DNA of 64,000 nt from Collybiopsis luxurians FD-317 M1. Its lineage: Eukaryota > Basidiomycota > Agaricomycetes > Agaricales > Omphalotaceae. The translations under genes and the position numbers were made by a program. The stretch covers positions 1,483,123 through 1,547,122 of the forward strand of contig KN834751.1 of the NCBI GenBank assembly GCA_000827265.1. The letters are read 5' to 3'. The notes below the pieces were generated by a model that had not been told where the DNA came from, ran no database searches, and was given only the letters and a program-made list of their open reading frames with translations. How positions within the stretch are numbered: position 1 is the stretch's first letter; each line of letters opens with the position of its first letter. Below, piece after piece: positions 10,601 through 23,707 of the stretch.

Positions 10601-13600
10601 GGTGGACAATTCTGCCAAATCGATGTCATGCTCGGCAGATTTTCGAGGGCCCAGGTAGTCAATGGTCTATTCAGCAATCAATTTTCATGTAAGTCAGAAA
10701 GAGAGCAAGTTCTCACATCGTCAGCTCGAACGCGTCCAAGGATTCCCATCGGTTTCGCAGAACCAAAACGAACGATGTCGACGGAATCATCACGTCTTTT
10801 CCTCAGGTACACTTGCGAAAGATTACCCCCAGTCGCACAAAGTTCCTAAGAATCATGTTAAACTCGGGTAAAGGAAAAGAAGGAAAAAACACACACCCCA
10901 ATCTCGCCACGAAGGGCTATGGTGTTAGAACCCTCTCGCAAAACGAGGGCAGTACAGCAACTCAGCGGGCTCCCAATGTTTATCGGAAGGTCATAATGAT
11001 ACGGTCCAAGCGTAAACAGGCCTGATAATTCTATCCCTTTCAAGTCAGCTATATAGAGCATTTTCCAACAAAAATCAGCAAACCTGGAAATCCAAATGCC
11101 TAGGGAAAGACAGGTTATGAACAGAAACACAGAAACACAGAAACACAGTTTCGAGTATCTACGTACCCTGAATACAGTCACCGCTTTGCTATTAGACCAC
11201 TCTTTTAACAAAGCGGCTCGCGAGGGGAGACCTGAAAACGGTGTAAATTATCGATGAAAACATTCAGAAGAGCTTGTCTTTTCCACTTACCCGTAAAGAT
11301 AGCGCAACCCAACGAAGGAAGGTCGCACGGTCTGAGGCCTTGGTGTTCCAGCCAAGCGGTTTGGATACTAGGAGCGGATTGTAAGTCGATAATATCACCA
11401 GCACGGAAATACTCACAACGAATGGCTTGCTTCCGTCCTACGGAAGACCGCCGAAACATCCTCATACAAGAACTGGTGAGGAATACAAGCGACTTTGATC
11501 CCCATGCGCAGCGGAGCAAAAAGTTCCAAGAGATGAGTATCCACCGCTGCAAAATCACCATCGTTATCAGACCAGACTCTGGTACGCGATATAATCTGTC
11601 CATCTTACAGGGAGGCATCCAGCTCAAGAAGATATCCTCGACGCGAACGGAACCATTTTCATAGATTTTCTCGGCAAAGCCCTCGACCATCGAAACCAGA
11701 TTTTGGGAAGACACCAATGAGGCTCGTGAGGTGTTGAGATGACCTTCGGCAAAGTGAACTAGGCCAGCTTTGATTAGCGCTTTACCCACCAGCTGGAAGA
11801 AAGAGAAACTTACTACAAGCAACTTCAGGTAATGACGGAGACATCTTGATGGTAGGACATTCCGAAATTTCAAGCAGATGTTGAACGTCATCGACACAGA
11901 TCAACGCGGTTTTGTTTATACTTCTGAATTCAGGAATCAGGTCCTTCGTAGTAAAGACCAACGATGCTCGTCCCGAGCGGAAGATCAGTCGCTTTCGGAA
12001 CGCTGGGATCTCTGCTCCAATTGGAAGATACGTCTGGATATCGGATAAACTAAGTAATAAGGCACAATGAGTCTGTGGCAGACACTTACATTGCCAGATT
12101 TGAAGATCCTGTTATCGTTTATGGTCAGTCAATCAAAAGAGAGAACAAATATATAAGACAGACCCAAGCTGATATACGATGGAGGTATGAGTATTGGGCA
12201 TACAAAACCCAATAGTTACTCCGTAACAGCGTTGACGAATCCAATGAGCAACCCGGTTCGAAGCCTCTTCAAGTGCTCGATAAGTCCAAGTTTCGCAAGA
12301 GACTTCGTTCGACAACGAACGGTACGAGGTGACCGCGACTGCTTCGGGTCTAGCCAAAGCGAACTTTTCGAGCCAGTGGAGGGGGTGGATCTGAGATTTC
12401 GAGGGAAATCCTTTGATCACCGAAAGATACCGCTCATCCATATGCGGGAACAACGAAACCACTGGCTCATCCAGCTTGCTAATCATAGCAGTCAAAACAG
12501 CATCGAATTGGCGGGCTAACAGTTCAACGTGGCTCGCAGACCTGAAACGATAATGTTAAGATGAATAATCCATATGAACACACCAACTCACATTATCTCA
12601 CTGTTCCCAAAAACATCGACGACAACTCTACCCTCAGCAACACGAACATTAACGGCGATTGGATGCTCGACCCCGAGGCTCGATACATCGACAGGGCTCG
12701 ACCACAAGCTTTCTCCCTCATCCAATGAAGAGATACCATCCTCCTCCTCAAAATACACGACGAAAATCGAAGGGAACAACGGTTGATTAACAGGCCGCTG
12801 TAAAAGTCGACGGACATGTTGAAAACCAATAAATCGATGTTTCGAAGAGAGCTTCGTCAACTTGGCGAGCTCTTCAATTATGGCACGCGGTGTGGTGTGA
12901 TTCTCAACGCGGGCGACGACAGGCTTCGTGGTGATAAGAGGAGCGAAAGCATGTTGAAGAACATACGATTCTAGCCGCAACGAAAGCGTCTCTCCAAACA
13001 CAACTCGGTCAGTCTTAAGATACGACGCAGAAACGATAGACCACGCGGCCTGTAATAAATGACCAACAGAGGCGCCAAGTTGTGAAGAAATTCTCGCTAG
13101 AGCGCCTCGATCGCTATAAAAAGTAGCAGAGAAAAATCCCGTCTGAGAAACAGATGATTCGTCGGATAAGTTTGGCCAAGCCCCTGAATGTCGGTCTGCG
13201 AATGGAGTTAAAATATCCTCCCAGATGCGAAGGGACCCCGCGGGGTTATTGACGAAGAATGTACGGGCCAGAGAAGAAGATAATTGAAGTCGGTGGGTGG
13301 CAGGATACGCGTAATATTCCCTTTGGACATCTTGGAGCAGATAGGACATCGTATATGCGTCGTATAGGGCGTGATGCATGCTGAGCATCATCCAATAACA
13401 GGCTTCATCAGCTTCAAAGAATGTTAATGACCATCTGGGTAAGTGAGACTTGCTTCGAGAAACGGCAATATTCCGCGAAACTTCTTCGGCCAAGGAACGA
13501 ACGTCCGATTTGCCAATGGGATAACGCATGTAGGGTGTTTGACACTGAGACAGAATAGCTTGGATAAAAACACTTCAAATAATATCAGATAAGGATACTC

Positions 13601-16600
13601 TCTGAAAAACTCAAAAACGGCGTACGAATCTGAATCTGAATCCGAGACAGAGTATGCGGCTGCTGGCAGAAATACGACTCGCAAAGCTTCATGCCGCTGA
13701 ATTATCTGATCCCAAGCATTGCGCAGACATTCCAAATCAACGTGCTTATGCAAACGAAGGAGCCGATGAGACCAATACGCTCCCGGATTTTTAATAGATT
13801 CTCCAAGCATCCCCTCTTGCACTAACAGAGCAAAACATCATTGCCAAATTCTTCAGCAAAAAGATAAGAGACGCACAAGGAGTACATGGAAGAATCCGTT
13901 CGATTTTCTCAGAAAAACCAGCCTGAACCGTAGAAAGCCATCGGGCATTAAACTCTTCCAACCAAGGAGAAACGACATCGGATATTTCTGAGCTGAATGA
14001 ATCAGACTTTCGAGCTAGCTGCTTAATGGTCGTGTTCTGGAGAATATCTTGAACAGATACATTGATTCCTACAGCGCGAAGACGCGACGAAAGCTGCAAT
14101 GCGCGAATCTGAGACGAGCGTCAGCGCGTAAGAAAAAATGGAAAACCAGGCAATCGTGTTAAGCTGACAAAAGCGCTCCCACGATTGTTTACTCGATTAG
14201 GGACAAGAAGCGCTCACCGAATCTATACCAAGCGCCGGCAACTGCGTCGTTCTGTGAACCCAGTCTTGAGGAGAGCCAGTAAGTTCGGATACGACGTTTT
14301 GTATCTTCCTTTCTGTTTCCGACCATTCCCCTTCGTCTCCTTCAGCCCCGAGGTGTTCCGCCAAGCTCCGTTCCCAGCTTAGAATGTCCATATCGCAATA
14401 GTACTCGCCCAGCATCTTCCTATCGATTTTGTTAGATGCTGTGTGCGGTAGACGCTTTACTACGATGATAACGCTACCAAAATCAGATCAGCTCAGATGT
14501 TCTGCTGTTCAGGTCCAAGGCGACTCACTTGGGATGCATAAAGACAGGCAAAGACAGCTCAGCCCTTTCTTTGGCAGCACACGCTATCTGAATAGCTTCT
14601 TTGCCAACACAAACATTTCCAGCCTCGTCCTTAGAAGCTCCAAGTGAAGCTAAGAATGTACAAACAACTTTTTGAGGACGACTTGAAACAATATCATATC
14701 AGCTGGCTAGAGATTGTTCCAAAGATCGCCACTCACTCTGGACGAGAAACCTGCATTGTAGCAGCCTCGTGAATGGCTGGATGAGATGGCTTGAGAGCTG
14801 CGCTGATTTCTGAAAGCTCCACTCGAATTCCTGTCCAAAGAATAAACCTCTACGATTTTGTGCGTGATATTTCGCTCACCTCCAAGCTTGACAAGATCAT
14901 CGTTGCGGCCTACGAATTCGCAGGTCCCATCGTGAAGAAACTAAAGGCACATACATAAATTAGACGGCTATAGCATCAAAGCACACGTCCCACGTACACG
15001 GACAATATCGCCTGTCATATACACAGCGCCAGCGACAGGATGCTCAATAAACTTTTTGGCCGTCATATCGGCCTGACCATGATATCCTCGGGCATTTTGA
15101 TAACCTCCTAGTGCTTGAAAAAAAATATTCGGACTCCCAAAAGACACGTAAAGTACACAAACTTACCAAGCTCTCCGACTGCGCCTCGAGGTACAATATT
15201 GCCCTTGTGCATTGCGAAACAACTGACGGTTTGAAGAGGAAGACCCACGTTATGAGCCTTTGTAACCTCGTTGGGTTCAAATCTTCGGTCTGTGGAAGAA
15301 TAAATAAGATCACTGAAACTCACGTAGAGAGAGAACCGTACAAGTTGCTATGATAGTCGATTCGGCTGGACCTGTTAATAAAATACGTTGAGCTCCGACT
15401 ACTAGCCCTTTGCAGCCCACCAAGTCTTACCGTAGGTATTCAACGAAACCGTCCCCGGTCGACACCATCTATCAGCCACAGTATCCGGCAACTTTTCACC
15501 AATACTAATCAAGCTCTCGAGGGTCTTGCATTCACTTAAAGAAGATTGCGCCATAAACGCAGGGGTCAACTATAGAGGTCGATCAGCTTTCAACTGGGTA
15601 AACCTGAATCAAGACGACGTACAAATGCCTGAGTAGCCTCAAACGCATTAACCACTTCAGCAAATCTTCCAACCAAAATCTCCTTCCTGGACGAGCATAG
15701 TGTCCCACAACTGCTTCCGAGCGCGTAGAAAATATCGAGGACAGATACATCGAATCTGAATTAAAATACAACCCGTTGAGCAACAGCAGTATCGCGAACA
15801 AAACTACCAACTCACGTATAGGCCGAAAAATTCAGACACCTCACCACATCCCCGTGAGGAATCTCTCGTTGCAAAACTTTCAAGCTCTGAACTGCTGCCT
15901 TATGTTCAATCGGCACGCCCTGCGTTTGAAAAAAAAAAAAAAAAAAAGAATCAAGATCGAGCCTCACACAGCAGCAGCGTACAATATACACTCACCTTTG
16001 GAGCTCCAGTAGTCCCACTGGTCCATATAAGATACGCCAACTGATTAGGTGTCGTCTCCACCACAGGAGCATCATCCGGCTGCTCATCCAACCGCACATC
16101 GTCGAGAGAAACGATATCCAGATCATCAGGTAAAGCAGCTTTGATGCGTGGGAGCTCGGCAGAATTGCGGATCAACACCACAGGGCCTTCCGCTCGAGCG
16201 AACAAATCTCTCTTCCGTAACTCTGGAGCTGCATCGTCGACCGGACACCATGCAGCGCCCGCCTAGTTAATATATGAGACCGTGAACTTGGCGCAATGAT
16301 AACTCCAACAAATCACCTTGAGAACACCCAGAATCGCAACGTAAAGCTCCGGACACTTCTCCATACACAGTGGGATAGCCTGATCAACCAGATTCCCATA
16401 CCTCGATATCAAGAACTGAGCCAAACGGTTCGCCTTCTGCTCGAGCTGGCGGTAAGTGTACCGAACATCCTTTTCAGGCCGATCCAAATCATCCTTGAAC
16501 CATACAGCCAACGCATCAGGGCATAGCTTCGCATTTTCCTCAAATTCATGATGAATAAGAGTGTTGGGAGCAACGGGGAAAGGTTGAGGGATTGGATTGA

Positions 16601-19600
16601 TAGAAGACTGGAGCTCGTGTCGGACTCCATTGACGACATCCATAAATGGAGCTTCGGTAGGTGCAGTTAAGATAGTCTTCAGGATATCATCAAACTGACG
16701 AAGCATAGCTTCAGACGCCGACGGAATCAGAACGCTGTTGGAACATGTAGCCCGGAGTCGAATGGAGTCGTTTTCCTCTGGCCAAACTTCCAGAACCACA
16801 GAAAACTGCGCAGGTAGTAGTAAGTATCCAATAACATCATCAAGAGATTAATGTGTATCACCTCCGTCTCCATTGCGGGATACTCAGACCGAGTCCAAAG
16901 CTCCGTCTGCGATCTTCCTTGTCCAAAATGCTGGAAAGCAAGAGTGGTATCGTAGATGATACCATTAGGACCACTGAGTACGCTAACGGGAGGGTACCGA
17001 TGAACTAGTCCCTGTACGTTTTTCAAACTCAGTTCCGAAAGAACCTCTCCTATACTCATCTCCTCCGCATTCCGAACACGGATCGGAACAGCAGTGAAGA
17101 CAGGGCCTACAGTGTACTCGAGCTCCTCAGAGGACCGACCGCCGACGATACTTCCAAACACCACATCCGCCAACTCTGATTCAGAGTAGGAAACTAAAAC
17201 GCTAGCCCATGCTGCTTGTAGAACTGCTAAAGGAGTTGATTTTGCAACTCGTGAAGCCTTGAGCAAATCCGAAAATGCAGTCAATGAAGTGACGGTTGAA
17301 ACATGGTGGCCTGCGCTTTTGGCCGAGGGTCGTAGGCCAGTCAGGTCGGGGAAGCCATCCGGAGTAAAATCTGACGGTCGTCAATTCTGAAATTTCGAAC
17401 CTTAAGCAATCAACTTACCTTTCAGCTGCTCCTTCCAATATAAAGTGCTAGCTTCCATATTAGCAGTCAATGCATCCTTCACCGAGTGTTCAAAACCTTC
17501 TCGTCGTAAGCTGGCCCCTGATCCATTATACAGGTGCGATAGTTCCTCCAGCATCAATGCAAGGGAAGCACCGTCTAACACAAAAGTCAGTATTAGACAA
17601 TTAGGATAATATGGAACATCTTCGCACCAAACGTAGAATGATGAAGAGACAAAACAAATCTCATATCCGAGCCTTCCACATTCTTGAACAAAGCAAAAGC
17701 TTTCAAACTCTGTAACGAAAATCGAGCCGGAATGTCCTCGAGATACGCTCGAACTAAACCGTCCACATCGTCTCCAGTACCTTCCGTCCAAGTCACCGAC
17801 ACATCACTCAATGTGACCAAAGCAAAAGGACTAGTAGCACTGTTGTCGACAAGGACAAACCGAGAGCGCAGAATATCGTGTCGTTGGACAATCGTCTCCC
17901 AACTAACTTTGAAGCGTTCTAGATCGATCTCGGGAGCAAGCTTGTATATAGAATGATTGATATACCCTTTCGAGTTCTGACCTCCACGTAAATAGAGCGC
18001 AAGCACACCAGCTTGCATAGGAGTCGCAGGTAGAATACGTGGAAGAGGATCGTCTTCCGAAAGGCCTAACTCCCTATGAACAGCAGGTGCAGCTTCCGAA
18101 TGAAACTGGCGCAGAGTATCATGGTACTCTGGTGATTCGCCCTCCTTTTGACGACTATAAATCGCGTTTACCAACTCAACAGGTGTGGAATTTTGCAACT
18201 AGCCAAAACGTATCAGCGGAAAAATAAAAACTTAGATTATCAAGAAAACACACAAGGTCCATAATAGTGATTCCTTGAATTTGAGCCTCCCTGGCTAGAG
18301 ACAGGAAGCGAACACCACGCAGAGAGTCGATACCGAGGTCAAACAAGTTCGACGTTGGCGTAATGGAGCTCTCGTCAACATCTACAGTCTGTGCGACGAG
18401 CTTCAAAACCCTCCTAAGCGTCTCTTCATCTGCCGCTTGCTCTTCCTTAACATCGACGGACCTGACATCCTGAGCAACCCATCCAGCAACAAGAGCAGCA
18501 ATAGCCCGCCTATCAGCTTTCCCAGCTGTCGACCGAGGCACGACGTCACCGAGAAAGTACCTCGACGGCTGCATATGCCGAGGCAATTTACCTTCCACTA
18601 CTTTGCGGACTTTCGCTACAAGACCCTCATCATTCGGAGTTAGAAACGCAAATAACTGTAGCGCTCCACCACTCGATTGCTGGCGTACAACCGCATGAGC
18701 GGATTGTACCCCAGGAACAGAGCCCATCACAGCGTCAATCTCACCCAACTCGACACGTCGTCCGGAAAGTTTTACTTGGCCCAAGCCGATTCGCCCAAGG
18801 TACTCGATGCAAGTCCACTGGTGATTTTCGTCCTGAACGACCCTCGCTTTGTCGCCGGTACGATACACACGACCGATGCCTTCGATGTGCACGAACGCAC
18901 GAGCTGTCTGTTTGGTCATATTCAGGTACCTGGGAATATTTAAGGGGACTGCATCTCTGGACACTTAAGAGAAGCACCTCACCCTCGCGCAAGCTGAGGA
19001 CCTGCCAATCCTAGCTCCCCAGCAAATCCCTGAGGAACAAGACGCGGCTCAGCAGGATGTAGAACAACCATCGTCGAACTGGGAATAGGAGGTCCCAGAC
19101 GAGCACCGGATTCATGTCGTGGATGGACACGTAGAGTCGTATTAATTGCAGCTTCCGTAGGTCCCTAAAGTCAATTTTAGCATCAAACGAGAGTCCGCAT
19201 AACCAAAGTAGACACGTACGTATGCATTGCATAAAACAAACCCTTCATCCGGACGACTAAAAGCTTCGATTACCTTCTCAGAGAGCTTCTCCCCCATAGT
19301 CCACAACTCAAACTTCACCCCACGCTCCAAATAACTCCGGGAAGTAGGACTTCCAAGCCGTTCCGGGTTGAGCATCGCAGCAAAACTCGGTGTCGCCATC
19401 ATATGCGTGCATTCCAACTCGGAAAGGACAGACTCGGGATCAGTTAAAAAGCGCTGTCGGTTGGCAGCGCAGATCGTTGTTCCGGATGAAAAATTCATGA
19501 ACGTTTCCATCAAGGACTGTACAACGATCGAACTGAGAATCAGAGCCTCTAACGAGTCAAGAGGGAACGAGGGACTCACTGGATCAAAGGTCGACACTGC

Positions 19601-21230
19601 AAACTGGAACCAGCGCGTGTACGGAGGCAAAGGGCGCACAGCTAGGTGACTAGCAATGGACGAGGCAGCAGCAAGATGCGGAATCTGCACCCCCTTAGGT
19701 TTACCGGTCGAACCAGAAGTGAAGAGGACTGCAAAGCACCAACCGTCAATTTTCATATACGGTCAAAAAGAAAGCAAAAAGACCCACCATAAGCCAAATC
19801 ATTCTCATCGGGATCTTCCCAATCTTGCCTATCCCCAACCAGTGCGCATTTAACCTCTGAATCATCCGACTCCAAACTAATATCAACCCAACGAACATTC
19901 TCCAATACCAACAACCACGACGGTCGCGGACCCATACCGAGCACTACTGAGGCCCCCACATCGGTGACAAGCTCTCGAATCCGTTCATCTGGAGCAGCAT
20001 CACATCCAGGAAGAGGACAAAAGGCATATCCAGCGCGCAAGGTCGCGAGATAACCAACATACAACTCCGGAGACGGCGGCAAAGCCAAAGGCACAACAGC
20101 CTTCTCACCAGAGGGGATCATCCCTCGCAGAATTTTAGCAACGACAAAAGAGTACTTGTCCAACTCTCCGTAGGACAAGGTACGACGCTGCGGGTGCACT
20201 CCGGTGGCCGCTAGATAGTCAACCGCGATTTGGTCCGGTCGCATAGCGGCCTGTTCGAGGCAAGCCGCGTGCAGGAGAGGTTTGCTATTCGAAAGTACTG
20301 ATTGCACGGGATGATTGACAATCGAGAGTGTCTCAGCAGCGTCCAACGAGCTGAGGTGGCAGTCCGTTCCACATTTTGAAAGATAGAGCTCGACAAGAGC
20401 GCGCGCGAAGGAGGCTGGGATATGCTCGACGGAATACCACAGAGAAATCCCTTTTGGCTGGATATTCAGACAAAAAGCAATCGATTCTGGGAGGTCAGGT
20501 TGCCCGTTTACGTTGAGCTGGCGAAAAATCAGACCGTGGGTTTATGATAAGCGGATTGACACCTACCTCTAAAACCTCCGAACTCATACAGGCATGCACA
20601 TGTTCCACACCTGTAACCTGAGACGCGTCATAAATATTTACGTTCTCTTCTATATCCTTCTCCGTTTCATCGACACCTTCAACCAGAACATATTTATCTT
20701 TACCAATACCAAACGCAAATTCGCCAGAGGTTGCCAAAAGCGTGCGTAAAACCTCGGCGAACACGACTGGATCTGCTTTAGTTTCATCTAAGTTGCTGAT
20801 ATAGATCGTATCAAGGCGCCTATTTGCCATGAAAGGCGGGATGGCTGGGCAGAAGCACGGAACGTAAGTGGCAGGGAGAGCACGAAGACTCTCCATGCTG
20901 TCCATAGCGTCCAAGCACGGCTGAAAACGATAGTGGGTAAGGGTCCCTACGGATAAGAGCGAAAGGAAAGAAGGAGGATTATCAGATAAAATACATCTTA
21001 TCAATTGACTGGTACGGTACTTACACATACGACAATCGGACGACAGCAGTGGTACGCATTTTCTCGTCCTAACAGAATACCCCGGAGAGCACCGGGAACT
21101 TGAGTATTCCAGAAAGAAGTTTGCAAAAGTTCCGCTCACCATCTTCGACACTTGTTTATTCCAAGACCCCGTCAGACCCTGCAACCTTCCAACGGAATCG
21201 AGCTCCAGCGATAATCACAGCCTTCGACAT
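4660..21230 (-). CDS. Ferrichrome-type siderophore NRPS (SidC/Fso1-like)
   Basis: Multimodular non-ribosomal peptide synthetase predicted to build a ferrichrome-type hydroxamate siderophore from N5-acyl-N5-hydroxyornithine and small amino acids. Reading across several dozen short introns gives A1-T1-C1-A2-T2-C2-A3-T3-C3-T4-C4-T5-C5. A1 (about 20.3-18.5 kb) has LFTSGSTGKPKG, AYGPTEAAINTT, YRTGD and STAGKADRR. A2 (16.6-14.4 kb) has IWTSGTTGAPKG, NTYGPAEST, YMTGD and ASNKIDRK. A3 (12.5-10.2 kb) lacks these motifs. Phosphopantetheine serines fall at 18323-18325, 14218-14220, 10133-10135, 8338-8340 and 6439-6441, each in LG(I/L)DS. Condensation motifs are HHSTFDG (C1), HHALYDA (C2), HHAIYDG (C3), HHCLYDG (C4) and HHAIYDA (C5). 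The last exons are 5717-5023, 4964-4878 and 4818-4660. The 5' end is unresolved: an ATG at 21228-21230 fits only with a weak first donor. Iteratively used terminal T-C units are the family hallmark. Product and substrates are inferred. Confidence 0.92.
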
Positions 21231-21275
21231 ATGTATGTGTTGCACAGGAAAAGCACGCGGATTTAATTCGAAGTG

Positions 21276-22897
21276 TTAAGGTACAGGATGAATAAGATCA
21301 AGCTCTTTTAGATCTACACCAGCAAAATCACGATTTTTGAGCCTCCGACTACCCAGCTCCCGCTTTGTCAACCATAGGTGGAACAAATGCACACAATCTT
21401 TAACCTGAATGTCTTAGTCAGAACAGGGTCAAGATAAAGTGAGAAGTATGATTACCAATATGAAGAGACCCAGTCCCACAGTGTTTCGTACCCTAACGAC
21501 AAAAAAATTCAGTTTCGCGAAGGAAAAAAAAAGTAGAACGGAGCCGTACCAAACGGGGTCCATTCGTTGAATAGTCGTTTCAGTAAAGTATCTCCAATAC
21601 AGTTCATTCTCGTACAGCTCGGGTACAAGCTTCGGCAACACCGGGGTAACTTCAGCTTGCTGGATGCCAAGCACAAACCGTAATTTACTCGAATGCTGAG
21701 CACCAAAATACAGGAGGTGGCCCATGCCGCTGGCAACGAAAGGCTTGAGCAAGCCAATCATCACAGAAATATTTGGATACTGCGTAACCCCATTGAGGTT
21801 CGTTATAGGGGTATCAGGTTCGTCTGGAACCTCCCGTTCTACATGTAACACAGCACCTTGCTCTTCTCCGTCGGGTCCTTGCTGTCGACGGAACTCTCGC
21901 CGGATTGTTAATCCCCTGAAAAGACCGCGTGATGGCGGCAACTTCATACCCAAGACCCATTCTGAGAAACGAGGGAAGTATCGATTGTAGAGCCAGGAAG
22001 TTCCAAGTGCAATACATCCGAAAGTTTTTAGGCCGGGCGGCCAGACGGAGGTGGAAGGAGTTGGATAATTCGGGTAATAAGAATCACTGATGCGGTTGGA
22101 TTGAGATAGAAGCTGGTTCCGCACAGAATGAGGGGGAGAAGCGGGCCAAAGGAAGAAGAAGGGTGTAAAAGCGCCGATGGAGACTAACGGAGAGTAGACC
22201 AGACGCAGGGGCGTCATGAAAAGAAAGAAATAATGGGCTAGACGCCAGTTTGTTGGCTCCTCAGTCAATAAGAGATCATATAACCTGAAAAGAGTGAGAG
22301 CCGACATTAACACAAGCTAACATAGACTCACTGAGCCCCGAAATACTCTCTGACGGCGATTGCTCCATAACCAGTCCCAACCGCAAATACGCTTGTTACG
22401 GTGAATACTCCTATTCCAATAGCAGACGTAGTAATAAAACTCATGCCCATAGCTTGAAATAACGTATCTCCAATCCGAAAAAATAACGAGGTCGCCAGCA
22501 GAGGGAGATTCCGCTCAGTCTGGTATTCGTATCCACACTGAGGACATTTTGGTCTCTTCACCGGCCGTCTCGTTAATGATTCCATGAGACATGCTTGGTG
22601 GGCAATCAGGGTGCATTTACAAGGATGAACCCATTCTCGACGCAGCTCCGGTGGATCTGAATCTCAAAGTTAATTTACATTCAAAATAAAGTGAAACGCC
22701 CGACCATCATATCGTTCCTCGTCTCGACAGATATAGCATTCTTTAACCTGGCAAAATCAGAACAGATTCCAACGACCAGATTGACCAGATTGAACACCAA
22801 CTCGGAGATCGTGTATTGTTGGAGGTTTTCTTTCGGTTTCTCCATTTGAAAGGTCGTTCAATAAAGAGGTCCTTCGGCGACCGAGAGGTGCTGGCAT
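21276..22897 (-). CDS. RING-CH (MARCH-like) membrane protein
   Basis: Predicted membrane-anchored E3 ubiquitin ligase. Six exons join in phase: 22897-22802, 22747-22705, 22656-22332, 22284-21550, 21492-21456, 21404-21276, giving 454 residues. Residues about 35-90 hold a C4HC3 RING variant: CYIC, a CKC pair, H in AHQAC, and CPQC, which separates RING-CH from classical RING-HC. Hydrophobic segments follow after the zinc domain (around SFITTSAIGIGVFTVTSVF), around the FFLFMTPLRLVYSPLVSIG stretch, and near the C-terminus, so two or more membrane spans are likely. An upstream in-frame ATG at 23011 would add 38 arginine-rich residues. The stop lies about 45 bp before the putative NRPS start on the same strand, leaving almost no separate promoter for that gene. 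Substrate and organelle are unknown. Confidence 0.85.
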
Positions 22898-23632
22898 TGG
22901 GAATTTTGTAAATGGCCACAGGGCTACGCGGGGGCGCTGAATGGAACGGAGACGGAGGCGGAGGAGAACGTGTTTGGAGGCTAGATGACTCACTGGCGTC
23001 TGCGTAATCACGCGCTGATTTTCACGATTTTGGCGGCTACTAGTAGCTACAGCCTGTTCATCAGCTCAGTTCATCAGCTCAAGGCTGAGCGGGCTACAGC
23101 AATGGTCCATTTATGTAGACCTCTCTTCCTTAGCTGCAAGAAGAGCTATCAAGCTTCAGCGGTAGGTTCTAACACCTCAAAAAAAAAAAAAACAAAGTTT
23201 GCCAAATATGGCCGCCGACCCGATTCAGGTTTGTTCGCCTCCTGCTCCGAGCACTCGCGCTTACTTATTTTGAACCAACCTTGAAAGCAGGCTGTCTCGT
23301 TGAATTCTTTCACAGCATTCATTCCATTCTCGATACAACACGGACCCTCATCGGCTTCTTCTAACTACTGATTACACTTAGAAGTTACCAGAGCCAATCT
23401 ACCCGACTCCCAGATTTTCGCGGACGGGATGTAAATGTATACTCACATGCAGGTAATAATTGAATCATTATGGGATCGGTCTCGACGCTCATTCCCTATT
23501 ACTGGAAGGGGCATGCCTCAGGCGTATGTACGCACCCTTATTATCGATGTCATCCTTCCTTGACAACCTTCAAGTATACACGCAGGCAAGGCAGTGGTAT
23601 GTAATTGAAAGCATGTTGACTCAGGGATTGTC
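22898..23632. other. Intergenic region, RING-CH to hydrolase array
   Basis: Shared upstream region of the minus-strand RING-CH gene and the plus-strand hydrolase array. It has an A-rich run near 23179 and a direct CAGCTCA/CAGCTCA repeat near 23060. No gene is supported. Confidence 0.5.
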
Positions 23633-23641
23633 ATATATATA
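23633..23641 (+). promoter_or_regulatory. TATA box of hydrolase copy 1
   Basis: ATATATATA run 67 bp upstream of the ATG at 23708. Similar TATA-like elements sit 60-95 bp before the ATG of copies 2, 3, 4 and 6, which supports those start codons. Confidence 0.5.
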
Positions 23642-23707
23642 GAGAGCCCGGATGCATTTAAGAAACTCGAACGCGAGTTCTTGAACACCTTGCCCATCAC
23701 AGAAAAC

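Noticed and set aside
11600..11660. Apparent frameshift in the NRPS A3 domain
   Set aside because: Disappears when the intron after the LSWMPP segment is spliced in the correct phase, giving SVDTHLLELF.
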